Below, piece by piece: positions 37,265 to 48,300 of a DNA stretch of 64,000 bases. Location: the NCBI GenBank assembly GCA_016705005.1, contig JADIZB010000001.1, positions 620,001 through 684,000 of the forward strand, read 5' to 3'. Position numbers and translations under genes: made by a program. Position 1 is the stretch's first letter. The number at the start of each line of letters is the position of its first letter. This DNA is from Bacteroidales bacterium. GTDB taxonomy: Bacteria > Bacteroidota > Bacteroidia > Bacteroidales > Lentimicrobiaceae. The notes under the pieces were generated by a model. That model was not told where the DNA came from. It worked only from the letters and a program-made list of their open reading frames with translations, and made no database searches.

Positions 37265-37645
37265 ATGAACATTCCCGCCAGTTTGAAGTACACAAAAGAT
37301 CATGAATGGATCAGTCTCGAAGGCGATACGGCCTTGGTTGGTGTTACTGAATTTGCCCAGGGTGAATTGGGTGACATTGTTTTTATCGAAGTTGAAACAG
37401 TCGGAGAAACACTCGAAGAAGGAGAAACCTTTGGCACGATTGAAGCCGTTAAAACGGTCAGCGACATGTTTATGCCTGTAGCAGGGGAAGTTCTTGAGTT
37501 TAACGAGGCTTTGAACAGCAGCCCGGAGCTCATCAATAAAGATCCTTACGGACAAGGATGGATAATTAAAGTCAGGGTATCAGACCCGGCCCAGCTGGGA
37601 CATCTACTTGATGCCGGAGCTTATGGGGAACTGATTGGCGCTTAG
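37265..37645 (+). CDS. gcvH: Glycine cleavage system H protein
   Basis: 126 residues, full length. The lipoyl-bearing hairpin is FGTIEAVKTVSDMFMP with the acceptor Lys63. H protein shuttles the methylamine group between the P and T proteins of the glycine cleavage system. It is modified by the lipoate pathway to which lipB at 3.3 kb belongs. The genes for P, T and L proteins are not in the window. The VanZ gene follows 23 bases later and is probably cotranscribed. Confidence 0.97.
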   Translation: MNIPASLKYTKDHEWISLEGDTALVGVTEFAQGELGDIVFIEVETVGETLEEGETFGTIEAVKTVSDMFMPVAGEVLEFNEALNSSPELINKDPYGQGWIIKVRVSDPAQLGHLLDAGAYGELIGA

Positions 37646-37668
37646 TTCACCATCAGTTATAAGTTGAA

Positions 37669-38055
37669 ATGCTTTTATTTTTAAGGAATTTCTGGCCGGG
37701 AACACTCTGGTGGATTCTGGTCATGTTACTCACATTAACACCGGGCAATTATTTTCCTCAGGTCAGCAGTTTCTGGAATCTCTTTTCTCCGGACAAGTTA
37801 ATACACCTTTTCATTTTTGGCGTATTGGCTTATCTGCTATTATCAGGTTCTGTTAAACATTTCCGTGATAAAGGCACCCGGGGCATCAAAACTGCACCTG
37901 TACTCATAACTCTTTTTACAGGAATTCTGACAGAGCTGATGCAAGCATTATTACCCATCGGCAGGGAGGCCAGTATTTATGACACCATTGCAAATTTTAC
38001 CGGTTGTTTTGCAGGTTATTACGGCTTCAGGATACTGAAAAATAAAAATGGCTGA
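37669..38055 (+). CDS. VanZ-family membrane protein
   Basis: 128 residues with about four membrane helices. The VanZ-like signature is present: FSPDKLIHLFIFGVLAYLL, then GILTELMQALLPIGREAS and YDTIANFTGCFAGYYGF with its conserved acidic and Gln residues. VanZ of enterococci gives low-level teicoplanin resistance, but most family members have no known function; resistance should not be inferred here. Position after gcvH is common in Bacteroidota. Confidence 0.85.
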   Translation: MLLFLRNFWPGTLWWILVMLLTLTPGNYFPQVSSFWNLFSPDKLIHLFIFGVLAYLLLSGSVKHFRDKGTRGIKTAPVLITLFTGILTELMQALLPIGREASIYDTIANFTGCFAGYYGFRILKNKNG

Positions 38056-38144
38056 ATCGGCTGCTGAATAAAAAATATTATCTAATTTAGCACTCTCCCT
38101 GAAAAGGGCTGCAAAAGTTGCATAACTAACTATTGGTTAACAAT

Positions 38145-38828
38145 ATGGAAGCAAAAAAAACACCGAAAGCTGATCTTGAGAGCAAACGGACTCTCTTTGT
38201 GCAGATCGGACTGATTATCGCCCTTACCGGGTTGCTTTTTGCCTTTGAATACAAATCCTACGACAAAAAGCAGATTGATCTGGGTGGCCGTCAGGTTCAG
38301 AACGTTGAAGAAGAAATGGTTGAAATTACCAACCAAAACAAGCCTCCTCCACCAGCTGCCCCGCCACCAACCACTACATTGATCAATATTGTTACAAACG
38401 ATGTTGAAGTAGAAGACGATCTGAATATTGATGCAGAAGCAACCGAACTGACTGAAATCCCGGATTACACTCCTGTTGCCTCAACTGAGGAAGCTGAAGT
38501 TGCCGAAGCGGAAATTTTCACTGTTGTTGAAGAATCGCCGAGTTTTCAAGGAGGTGATGAAGCCCGTATCAGGTTTCTTCAGGAAAATATCAAATACCCA
38601 CAGATTGCACGTGAAAGTAGCATTCAAGGCACTGTTTATGTAACCTTTGTTGTTGAGAAGAACGGCAACGTCACCGACGTAAGGGTTCTCAGGGGTATTG
38701 GCGGAGGCTGCGATGAAGAAGCCATCAGGGTTATCAAAGCCATGCCAAACTGGAGCCCCGGAAAGCAAAGGGGAAAACCTGTACGTGTTCAGTTCAATAT
38801 GCCGATTAAATTTACTCTGGCAGGTTAA
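38145..38828 (+). CDS. tonB: TonB-family energy transducer
   Basis: 227 residues from ATG 38145; an upstream TTG (38133) is less likely. A short basic cytoplasmic N-terminus precedes one membrane helix (FVQIGLIIALTGLLFAFEY). A proline-rich stretch (PPPPAAPPP) and acidic linker cross the periplasm. The C-terminal TonB domain has YPQIARESSIQGTVYVTFVV and GCDEEAIRVIKAMPNWSPGKQRGKPV, the YP box and hallmark end. It delivers proton-motive energy to TonB-dependent receptors such as the one at 63.0 kb. ExbB/ExbD genes are not adjacent. A terminator follows. Confidence 0.93.
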   Translation: MEAKKTPKADLESKRTLFVQIGLIIALTGLLFAFEYKSYDKKQIDLGGRQVQNVEEEMVEITNQNKPPPPAAPPPTTTLINIVTNDVEVEDDLNIDAEATELTEIPDYTPVASTEEAEVAEAEIFTVVEESPSFQGGDEARIRFLQENIKYPQIARESSIQGTVYVTFVVEKNGNVTDVRVLRGIGGGCDEEAIRVIKAMPNWSPGKQRGKPVRVQFNMPIKFTLAG

Positions 38829-38845
38829 AAAGAATTTTTTCAATT

Positions 38846-38876
38846 AAATCCCGGTCTCATCACCGGGATTTTTTTA
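38846..38876 (+). terminator. Rho-independent terminator after tonB
   Basis: Stem AAATCCCGG/CCGGGATTT with an eight-base loop and a run of seven T, 17 bases past the stop. Confidence 0.88.
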
Positions 38877-39321
38877 TTAATAACGACCCGCCAGGTAGAG
38901 AACAAACCAAAGATTACTTAAAATTCCCTGTCGACATATTCCGTTAAGCACTCTTCTCCCATCATCCGGAACAAAACCGTGAAGTTATTGCCCTGGGTAA
39001 TGTCATACATTCTGAAATAAATATTGATTTAAGGGTTCCGGCAGTAAGGTCCATTTTTTTTGACTCCATGAAACCATATTTTCATTACAGTATAAATGTA
39101 CCGGTTTCCGCCTGAAACAATCCAGGGCCAGAATATAACAGGAATGTGTGCCCTACGGCAGCTGAGCTGGAGGTGCAAATGAGGCATTAAAATACCAATC
39201 GACACCTGTTCTCAACAATACAAGCCAACTGAAAGTTGAGTTTCAACTTCTCAGGAATAATCCTGCTGAGAGGTATTCCCCGGCACCATAAGGCATGGAA
39301 TGATGCATATTCCTGAAAACG

Positions 39322-39382
39322 CTGGAGGACCGGAAAACCGGTCCTCCAGCAGGAAAACAAATATAAAGGAAACTTAGGGGGC
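39322..39382 (-). repeat. Hairpin plus 31-bp block, copy 1; candidate small-RNA promoter
   Basis: A 12-bp perfect stem CTGGAGGACCGG/CCGGTCCTCCAG (loop AAAA) abuts a 31-bp block (39352-39382) identical to one at 39943-39973. Read on the minus strand the block contains TATATTTG (39365-39358), a -7 consensus, placing the hairpin at the very 5' end of a predicted transcript. Confidence 0.55.
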
Positions 39383-39911
39383 AATATAAAAACTAACGTT
39401 TATCTGAACCTGAGAATAATTGCCTGGTATCTTCGGTTCTTCTCTTTATCTGAGTAGCTTATTCTTTCTGTCTAATCCTTTGTTTTAAAACTTTCATTAT
39501 AATCATCCTAATTTTTGTTTTCCATGAAATCCCCCTGAATTCAGGTAAAATTCCCGGAGCGGCCGGCCGGCAACGATTCAAACCCCTTAAATCTTTTACC
39601 GGCAGCCGTTTTCCGGAAAGTTCATCTTCATAAAATCAGAATAAAATTGATATATGCTAAACCAAGTAAAACCCTATTTTTCATTGTTTCATTATTTAAA
39701 ATTCTCTGTTTAAACTTCAGACTTTTTAAACAATGTGATAAACTCTGATGTTACAAATGTAAGGCGATATCAAGGCCTCCGCAATACGGTTAATTACTAC
39801 TTTTTCAATTATTTGCGTTTATAAATGTGGGTATTTTTACCTATCAGCAGGACACAAAATCCATTATTTCAGGGCAAGAATAAGGATTCAGAAAGGATAT
39901 ACCTGTAAACA

Positions 39912-39973
39912 CGTAAGGACCGGGTTAACCGATCCTCACGCTGGAAAACAAATATAAAGGAAACTTAGGGGGC
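39912..39973 (-). repeat. Hairpin plus 31-bp block, copy 2
   Basis: The 31-bp block at 39943-39973 is identical to copy 1, with TATATTTG on the minus strand at 39956-39949. The adjoining hairpin (39912-39940) has a different but related sequence, CGTAAGGACCGG against CCGATCCTCACG, 10 of 12 positions paired. It begins about 60 bases past the porP stop. Confidence 0.55.
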
Positions 39974-40032
39974 TAAAGAAAAACCGTAATTTGGTTCACC
40001 ATCGTTTGAAGATACTTACCCGACTTTCAAAA

Positions 40033-40980
40033 TCAGAAATTTTTTGAATCAATTGCTTTGGGTTTGAAAAGTTTCATGTCGTAAGCGATCATTATTTCAT
40101 GTGAACCCTGGGTATGGGTTTTCATTTCATTCAGATAGGAATCGTAGGAGTATCCCAGACGCCAGTTTTTCAACAGGTTTAATTCGACCATCAGAACAAT
40201 GGCATTGTTGCTTGTAACAGCATGGCGATTGGTCCTGTATGATGCACCGAAACAAATGATATCATTGAAAAGGAAGCTGGCATTCAGGTCAACATTCAGT
40301 GGAGCATTTTCAGTATATTTTATCATCATTGCAGGTCTGAAAACTATCTTTTCAGTCATTGGAACAGCTACACCTGCAATTCCGTAAAAATGTCTTGCCA
40401 GTGTTGCATAGGTACTCTGGCCGCTTTCCAGTTCAACTTTTCCATATTGACTTTCGAACAATTGTTTGGATGAAACACCCACATAGAATGACTTGGTATA
40501 ATAATAGATACCGAAATTTGCATCCGGCTGAAGTTTATTTGCTGGTCTGGCCATCAGAACCTCATCATCGCCATCGCGCATTTCAACGGCATCCCAGTTA
40601 ACATTAACCTGGTTAAATCCGGCCTGAATTCCAAGGGATAACATACCTTTTAACAATCTTACACGGTAAGCGTAATTTCCCATGAATCCGACATCGGTAA
40701 AGGGGCCGGCCTGATCTGTATAGACGAAAAACCCAAGGCCTACATGCTGATTCCGTAATGGAGTATGGGCGCTGAAAGTCAATGTTCTGGGAGAACCCTG
40801 CCCGAATCCCACCCATTGATACCTGTTGAGCAATGTCATGGTAAGCATATCACGACTTCCGGTGTAACCCGGATTGATGACCAAACGGTTAAACATGAAC
40901 TGGCTGTATAGGGCATCGCGCTGGGCAAATGAACTCACTGTTAACAGGAACAGGCCGAGTATGATGATTGTTTTTTTCAT
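40033..40980 (-). CDS. PorP/SprF-family type IX secretion outer-membrane protein
   Basis: 315 residues. The signal peptide MKKTIIILGLFLLTVSSFAQ is followed by the PorP/SprF hallmark start DALYSQFMFNRLVINPGYTGSRD and a beta-barrel with alternating aromatic strands (LGFFVYTDQAGPFTDVGFMGNYAYR). SprF-type proteins are typically encoded directly downstream of a huge adhesin with a type B sorting tail and are needed for its secretion or surface attachment. That is the arrangement here: the adhesin stops at 41105, 125 bases upstream. Confidence 0.92.
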   Translation of the reverse strand: MKKTIIILGLFLLTVSSFAQRDALYSQFMFNRLVINPGYTGSRDMLTMTLLNRYQWVGFGQGSPRTLTFSAHTPLRNQHVGLGFFVYTDQAGPFTDVGFMGNYAYRVRLLKGMLSLGIQAGFNQVNVNWDAVEMRDGDDEVLMARPANKLQPDANFGIYYYTKSFYVGVSSKQLFESQYGKVELESGQSTYATLARHFYGIAGVAVPMTEKIVFRPAMMIKYTENAPLNVDLNASFLFNDIICFGASYRTNRHAVTSNNAIVLMVELNLLKNWRLGYSYDSYLNEMKTHTQGSHEIMIAYDMKLFKPKAIDSKNF

Positions 40981-41104
40981 TTTGTGGGCATTTTAAATTG
41001 TTACTATTTCCTTTATTTGTTTTTCCTGACTTCCGGTAGCACCAGCCGGTAAAGGATTCTTTTCAGATCCCCCCTTTCCCGGCCGGTGCTTTTCCGGCAA
41101 TGAT

Positions 41105-43642
41105 TTAATTTCCGTGAATGATTACCCATCCTGTAAATACTTCACCGGCAGATTTCAGCTTAACGATGTAGTAATAGGTTCCATTGGGCAATTCCTTCCC
41201 GTTCCGGTTCCTTCCATCCCATACAACATTGTTGTTGTTATAGTTCCTGAAGTACATAATCTGATCGCCCCAGCGGTTGAAGAGCAATACTTCATTTTCG
41301 GGATATTCCTCAATTCCATCAATAATCCAGGTATCGTTGCGACCGTCACTGTTAGGCGTAATGCCATTATAGATAATGATCGATGCACGGTTGCCTTCAG
41401 GTACCACGACTATTTTAACTGAAGCAGTATCTGCAATGGCTTCCCTGTTGACATCATAAATAACATACAGAAATTCATCGGTACCGGTATAATCCTTTTC
41501 AGGGGTATAGGTTACTGTCATATCAGCATGTAATTCGAGGGTACCATGCATTGGCTGATTCAGAATCTGAAGACCTGACACAACACCTTCCGGCACAATG
41601 TCATTGTTCATGCTTGTAAGCAAACGTGGTGTGTTAACCATTGTAGAATCCAGATCATTCATGGCAATGAGGAATACCGGCAGTACGATATCGCCATTCT
41701 TTACCAAGATACTGGCCCTGGCTTCATCGCAGGCTCCGTCCTGATCGCAAATCCGGTAGGTAAAGGCATCTGTACCTGAGAATCCGGCATTGGGCGTGTA
41801 AATTACGTTTCCATGCTGAGGATCAACCATGGCAAATCCATTGGCGGGGTTGCCTGTTACAGTGATGGTGGCCGGGTTAATGTTGTTGTTACAGTCAGTG
41901 TCATTGCTGAGTACACCAATAATTACAGGAACATTCATTTCGGTAGAGGCCATATCGTCGGCTGCATCAGGGCCGGCAATTACAGTCACCTTCATGATAC
42001 AGGTGGTGGCATTACCGTATTTATCCGTTACAGTCCAGTTAACTTCCGTTATACCGGCTGGGTATACACTGCTGGCATCTGAAGTGTTGTTGTAACTGTT
42101 TTCTATCCTATCTACTCCTGTATTATCTGTAACCACAGGGATAGCAATCGCAACATTTGCCTCGCAACCTGCTCCGGCAGTTACAATGATATCAACCGGA
42201 CATTCGATAACCGGTAATTCGTTGTCTGCAACATCAACACGCATTTCGCATTTTGTAACCAGACCATGGATGTCGGTTGCAATCCAGGTAACAGTTGTTG
42301 ATCCTGCCGGGTAGATATCACTGGCATCATCACTTCCGTTATAGGTATTCACAATACTTTCAATACCACAATTATCGGTGATAACAGGTTTGGGTATACT
42401 AATACTGGCTTTATCAGAACCCGGATCTGTGAATACTGAAATGCTCTGAGGACAGGCGATCATAGGTGGTTCGTTGTCGGCTACTGTAACTGACATGCTG
42501 CACTGTGACTGATTGCCGTTAATATCTTCGGCTGTCCATGTTACCACCGTTGTTCCGGCCGGATAAGTTCCGCTTGCATTGTCAGTTCCATTAAAACTGT
42601 TTGCAAAATTCAAGATCCCACAGTTATCTGAAACTACTGGTTGCGGAATATTTACAAAAGCCTGATTGCTGCCTGGCTCTGTAGTAACTGTAACATCCTC
42701 AGGACAGGTCATGGCAGGAGATTCATTGTCTGTAACTGTTACAGTCATTTCACAAATACTGACATTGCCGCATTCATCCGTGGCAGTCCAGACAATATTT
42801 GTTGTTCCTGTCTGATAGAATCCGCTGGCATCTGAAGTGCCATTGAGGCTGTTAACAACACTGACAATACCACATGCATCATTGGTAGCGGGAACAGGTA
42901 TCTGAACATCTGCACCACACTGGCCGTTTCCTGTATTAACTGTTATACTCTGAGGACAGGTTAAAGCAGGAGCCTGGGTGTCGGCAATGGTGAAGGTAGC
43001 AGAAGTTGTTTTTCTGTTTCCGCATTCATCTATGGCCGTAAAGATCACTGTTGCTGAACCGGTTGATCCGCACTCATTGCTGAGCGATGTAAAGTTGTTG
43101 ATCCATGACACTTCACCGCAGTTATCAGTAGCATAGGCCCCTCCATTTGAAGCCAGCCATGCATTGAGGGCTGCTGTATTGCCCGATCCGTCACATTCAA
43201 CGGTCAGGTTTGAAGCAGGAACGTCAATATGTGGCACCTTGGTATCCTTAACAGTGATTACCTGTGTTGCAGCGGTGGTATTTCCGCAGTCATCAGAAGC
43301 TGTCCAGGTGCGGGTCAGGGTATAATAGTTCGGGCAAACACCATCTGTGCGAACTTCACCATTATAAACAATGGTTACATTACTGCTGCAGTTATCCATA
43401 GCAACCGGAGTGCCAGGGGCAGGAACACCACTACATTCACGGGTCATATCAACTGGTACAGAGGTAAACACCGGACCGGTTAAATCTTCAATGGTGAAGG
43501 TAGCACTTGCTGTGGCAGTGTTGCCGCAGGCATCGGTGGCTGTCCAGGTTACCAGTGCTGAGCCGGTTAAACCGCAAAGGTCGCTCAGGCTTTCGAAGTT
43601 GTTGCTGATGGTGACTTCGCCACACTGATCGGCAGCAGCCAC
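41105..43642 (-). CDS. Giant HYR-repeat surface protein, C-terminal segment with T9SS type B tail
   Basis: Third part of one interrupted gene (about 41105-52767). The reading frame is open upstream to the disruption at 43796, so the ATG at 43642 is only the first Met, not a true start. It holds HYR-type domains of ~80 residues (MTCPEDVTVTTEPG...DNCGILNFANSFNG), an Ig-like/cadherin-like block (PVIIGVLSNDTDC, GYSGTDAFTYRICDQ-like), another TYTPEKDYTGTDEFLYVIYD module, and the gliding-motility type B sorting domain: GITPNSDGRNDTW, LLFNRWGDQIMYF, WDGRNRNGKELPNGTYYYIV. Together with PorP/SprF downstream, it is a T9SS cell-surface protein, probably an adhesin. Confidence 0.88.
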   Translation of the reverse strand: MAAADQCGEVTISNNFESLSDLCGLTGSALVTWTATDACGNTATASATFTIEDLTGPVFTSVPVDMTRECSGVPAPGTPVAMDNCSSNVTIVYNGEVRTDGVCPNYYTLTRTWTASDDCGNTTAATQVITVKDTKVPHIDVPASNLTVECDGSGNTAALNAWLASNGGAYATDNCGEVSWINNFTSLSNECGSTGSATVIFTAIDECGNRKTTSATFTIADTQAPALTCPQSITVNTGNGQCGADVQIPVPATNDACGIVSVVNSLNGTSDASGFYQTGTTNIVWTATDECGNVSICEMTVTVTDNESPAMTCPEDVTVTTEPGSNQAFVNIPQPVVSDNCGILNFANSFNGTDNASGTYPAGTTVVTWTAEDINGNQSQCSMSVTVADNEPPMIACPQSISVFTDPGSDKASISIPKPVITDNCGIESIVNTYNGSDDASDIYPAGSTTVTWIATDIHGLVTKCEMRVDVADNELPVIECPVDIIVTAGAGCEANVAIAIPVVTDNTGVDRIENSYNNTSDASSVYPAGITEVNWTVTDKYGNATTCIMKVTVIAGPDAADDMASTEMNVPVIIGVLSNDTDCNNNINPATITVTGNPANGFAMVDPQHGNVIYTPNAGFSGTDAFTYRICDQDGACDEARASILVKNGDIVLPVFLIAMNDLDSTMVNTPRLLTSMNNDIVPEGVVSGLQILNQPMHGTLELHADMTVTYTPEKDYTGTDEFLYVIYDVNREAIADTASVKIVVVPEGNRASIIIYNGITPNSDGRNDTWIIDGIEEYPENEVLLFNRWGDQIMYFRNYNNNNVVWDGRNRNGKELPNGTYYYIVKLKSAGEVFTGWVIIHGN

Positions 43643-45370
43643 ATTGTTCAGCCAGTTCTCAAGAGCGGCAGTGTTGCCGTTCCCGTCACATTCTACAGTA
43701 AGATCTGAAGATGTGGTTGTGAACTCAGGGGCGTTGGTATCTTCAATGGTGAAGGTAGCACTTGCTGTGGCGGTGTTGCCGCAGGCATCGGTGGCTACAC
43801 TCTACAGTAAGATCGGCAGGTGTGGTGGTGAACTCAGGGGCGTTGGTATCTTCAATGGTGAAGGTAGCACTTGCTGTGGCAGTGTTGCCGCAGGCATCGG
43901 TGGCTGTCCAGGTTACCATGGCTGAGCCGGTTGAACCGCAAAGGTCGCTCAGGCTCTGGAAGTTGTTGCTGATGGTGACTTCGCCACACTGATCGGCAGC
44001 AGCCACATTGTTCAGCCAGTTCTCAAGAGCGGCAGTGTTGCCGTTGCCGTCACATTCTACAGTAAGATCTGAAGGTGTGGTGGTGAACTCAGGGGCGTTG
44101 GTATCTTCAATGGTGAAGGTAGCACTTGCTGTGGCGGTGTTGCCGCAGGCATCGGTGGCTGTCCAGGTTACCATGGCTGAACCGGTTGAACCACAAAGGT
44201 CGCTCAGGCTCTGGAAGTTGTTGCTGATGGTGACTTCGCCACACTGATCGGCAGCAGCCACATTGTTCAGCCAGTTCTCAAGAGCAGCGGTGTTGCCGTT
44301 CCCGTCACACTCTACAGTAAGATCGGCAGGTGTGGTGGTGAACTCAGGGGCGTTGGTATCTTCAATGGTGAAGGTAGCACTTGCTGTGGCGGTGTTGCCG
44401 CAGGCATCGGTGGCTGTCCAGGTTACCATGGCTGAGCCGGTTGAACCACAAAGGTCGCTCAGGCTCTCGAAATTGTTGCTGATGGTGACTTCGCCACACT
44501 GATCGGCAGCAGCCACATTGTTCAGCCAGTTCTCAAGAGCGGCAGTGTTGCCGTTCCCGTCACACTCTACAGTAAGATCGGCAGGTGTGGTGGTGAACTC
44601 AGGGGCGTTGGTATCTTCAATGGTGAAGGTAGCACTTGCTGTGGCGGTGTTGCCGCAGGCATCGGTGGCTGTCCAGGTTACCATGGCTGAGCCGGTTGAA
44701 CCACAAAGGTCGCTCAGGCTCTGGAAGTTGTTGCTGATGGTGACTTCGCCACACTGATCGGCAGCAGCCACATTGTTCAGCCAGTTCTCAAGAGCAGCGG
44801 TGTTGCCGTTGCCGTCACATTCTACAGTAAGATCGGCAGGTGTGGTGGTGAACTCAGGGGCGTTGGTATCTTCAATGGTGAAGGTAGCACTTGCTGTGGC
44901 GGTGTTGCCGCAGGCATCGGTGGCTGTCCAGGTTACCATGGCTGAGCCGGTTGAACCACAAAGGTCGCTCAGGCTCTGGAAGTTGTTGCTGATGGTGACT
45001 TCGCCACACTGATCGGCAGCAGCCACATTGTTCAGCCAGTTCTCAAGAGCGGCAGTGTTGCCGTTCCCGTCACACTCTACAGTAAGATCGGCAGGTGTGG
45101 TGGTGAACTCAGGGGCGTTGGTATCTTCAATGGTGAAGGTAGCACTTGCTGTGGCGGTGTTGCCGCAGGCATCGGTGGCTGTCCAGGTTACCATGGCTGA
45201 GCCGGTTGAACCACAAAGGTCGCTCAGGCTCTGGAAGTTGTTGCTGATGGTGACTTCGCCACACTGATCGGCAGCAGCCACATTGTTCAGCCAGTTCTCA
45301 AGAGCAGCGGTGTTGCCGTTGCCGTCACATTCTACTGTAAGATCAGAAGGTGTGGTGGTGAACTCAGGGG
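43643..45370 (-). repeat. 255-bp (85-residue) tandem repeats, near identical
   Basis: Phase markers (the TTGTTCAGCCAG site) recur at 44008, 44263, 44518, 44773, 45028 and 45283, exactly 255 bases apart. The encoded unit is TNAPEFTTTPADLTVECDGN...AAADQCGEVTIS...ATDACGNTATASATFTIED, with four cysteines. The step from 43644 to 44008 is 364 bases, so 146 bases of one unit are missing at 43796/43797, shifting the frame. Confidence 0.92.
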
Positions 45371-48300
45371 CATTGGTGTCAACGATGGTGAAAGTGGCTG
45401 AAGTTGTTTTTCTGTTGCCACATTCATCTGAGGCGGTGAAGATAACGGTTGCTGAGCCGGTTAATCCGCAATTGTCGCTCAGTGAAGCAAAATTGTTGCT
45501 CCAGCTTACCTGTCCACAGTTATCTGTAGCAATTGCTCCGCCATTGGACGAAAGCCATGTATTCAGGTCTGCGGTGTTGCCTGTTCCGTCACATTCAACG
45601 GTGAGGTTGGATGCAGGTACAGCTACATGCGGGGCTTTGGTGTCTTTTACCGTGATCACCTGGCTGGCAACGGTGCTGTTTCCACAGTCGTCGGTTGCAG
45701 TCCAGCTGCGGGTCAGGGTGTAATTGTTCGGGCAGTTTCCGTCGGTACGGACCTGGCCGTTATATACGATGGTTACATTGCTGCTGCAGTTATCAACGGC
45801 TGTCGGGGTTCCTGGTGCAGGTACACCGCTGCATTCACGTGTCATATTTGCAGGTACAAAGGTAAAGACCGGTCCTGTGGCATCAGCAATGGCAAAAGTT
45901 GCACTGGTTGTTGCTGAGTTTCCACATTCGTCGGTTGCTGTCCATGTTACAAGTGCTGAGCCGGTTAAACCGCAAAGGTCGCTCAGGCTCTGGAAGTTGT
46001 TGCTGATGGAAACCATACCACAAAGATCGCTGGCAGCTACATTGTTCAGCCAGTTCTCAAGAGCAGCGGTGTTGCCGTTGCCGTCACATTCTACAGTAAG
46101 ATCTGAAGGTGTGGTGGTGAACTCAGGGGCGTTGCTGTCAACGATGGTGAAAGTGGCTGAGGTTGTTTTTCTGTTGCCACATTCATCTGAGGCGGTGAAG
46201 ATAACGGTTGCTGAACCAGTTAATCCGCAATTGTCGCTCAGTGAAGCAAAATTGTTGCTCCAGCTTACCTGTCCGCAGTTATCTGTAGCAATTGCTCCGC
46301 CATTGGACGAAAGCCATGTATTCAGGTCAGCGGTGTTGCCCGATCCGTCACATTCAACGGTAAGGTTAGCTGCAGGTACAGCAACATGCGGGGCCTTGGT
46401 GTCTTTTACTGTAATCACCTGGCTGGCAACAGTGCTGTTTCCACAGTCGTCGGTTGCAGTCCAGCTGCGGGTCAGGGTGTAATTGTTCGGGCAGTTTCCG
46501 TCGGTACGGACCTGGCCGTTATATACGATGGTTACATTGCTGCTGCAGTTATCAACGGCTGTCGGGGTTCCTGGCGCAGGTACACCGCTGCATTCGCGTG
46601 TCATATTTGCAGGTACAAAGGTAAAGACCGGTCCTGTGGCATCAGCAATGGCAAAAGTTGCACTGGTTGTTGCTGAGTTTCCACATTCGTCGGTTGCAGT
46701 CCATGTTACAAGTGCTGAGCCGGTTAAACCGCAAAGGTCGCTCAGACTCTGGAAGTTATTGGTAATGGTAACCATGCCACACAAATCACTGGCAGCTGGA
46801 TTGTTCAGCCAGTTCTCAAGAGCGGCGGTGTTGCCGTTGCCGTCACATTCTACAGTAAGATCTGAAGGTACGGTGGTGAATACCGGAGCGTTGCTGTCAA
46901 CGATGGTGAAAGTGGCTGAAGTTGTTTTAACATTGCCACATTCATCGGTTGCTGTGAAGACTACAGTGGCTGAACCGGTCAATCCGCAATTGTCGCTCAA
47001 TGAAGTGAAATTGTTGCTCCAGCTTACCTGTCCACAGTTATCGGTAGCAATTGCTCCGCCATTGGACGAAAGCCATGCATTCAGGTCTGCGGTGTTGCCT
47101 GATCCGTCACATTCAACGGTGAGGTTGGATGCAGGTACTTCAACATGCGGGGCCTTGGTATCTTTTACAGTAATCACCTGGCTGGCAACGGTGCTGTTTC
47201 CACAGTCGTCGGTTGCAGTCCAGCTGCGGGTCAGGGTATAATTGTTCGGGCAGTTTCCGTCGGTACGGACCTGGCCGTTATATACGATGGTTACATTGCT
47301 GCTGCAGTTATCAACGGCTGTCGGGGTTCCTGGCGCAGGTACACCGCTGCATTCACGTGTCATATTTGCAGGTACAAAGGTAAAGACCGGTCCTGTGGCA
47401 TCAGCAATGGCAAAAGTTGCACTGGTTGTTGCTGAGTTTCCACATTCGTCGGTTGCAGTCCATGTTACAAGTGCTGAGCCGGTTAAACCGCAAAGGTCAC
47501 TCATGCTCTGGAAGTTGTTGGTGATTGTAACCATACCACAAAGATCGCTGGCAGCTGCATTGTTCAGCCAGTTCTCAAGAGCAGCGGTGTTGCCGTTGCC
47601 GTCACACTCTACAGTAAGATCGGAAGGTACGGTGGTGAATACCGGAGCGTTGCTGTCAACGATGGTGAAAGTGGCTGAAGTTGTTTTAACATTGCCACAT
47701 TCATCGGTTGCTGTGAAGACTACAGTGGATGAACCGGTTAATCCGCAATTGTCGCTCAGTGAAGCAAAATTGTTGCTCCAGCTGATCTCTCCGCAATTAT
47801 CGGTAACAATTGCTCCTCCATTGGACGAAAGCCATGCATTCAGGTCTGCGGTGTTGCCTGTTCCGTCACATTCAACGGTGAGGTTGGATGCAGGTACTTC
47901 AACATGCGGGGCCTTGGTATCTTTTACAGTAATCACCTGGCTGGCAACGGTGCTGTTTCCACAGTCGTCGGTTGCAGTCCAGCTGCGGGTCAGGGTGTAA
48001 TTGTCCGGGCAGTTACCGTCGGTACGGACCTGGCCGTTATATACGATGGTTACATTGCTGCTGCAGTTATCAACGGCTGTCGGGGTTCCTGGTGCAGGTA
48101 CACCGCTGCATTCGCGGGTCATATTTTCAGGTACAAAAGTGAATACCGGAGCCACTGTATCTGAAACTAAAATCATATGTGAGCACTGCGCCGCATTCCC
48201 AATGTTATCAGAGATGGAATAAACGCGGGTAATGGTCTGTGAACAGCTGTTACCATCAGTATTCTCACTGATCATGCTGAAACTTTGTGGATTAATTCCA

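Larger units (their letters stand above)
38878..40032. other. 1.15-kb gene-free region with duplicated hairpin elements
   Basis: No open frame with protein-like sequence on either strand. It holds two copies of an identical 31-bp block, each joined to a hairpin (39322-39382 and 39912-39973). The remaining sequence is AT-rich and featureless to my reading. Confidence 0.6.

Noticed and set aside
37669..38055. Glycopeptide resistance from the VanZ-like gene
   Set aside because: The family is broad and mostly unrelated to resistance; no van genes are nearby.
43644..48222. Periodic plus-strand frames of 79 and 252 codons
   Set aside because: They are antisense shadows of the giant protein's 255-bp and 759-bp repeats and repeat with exactly those periods.
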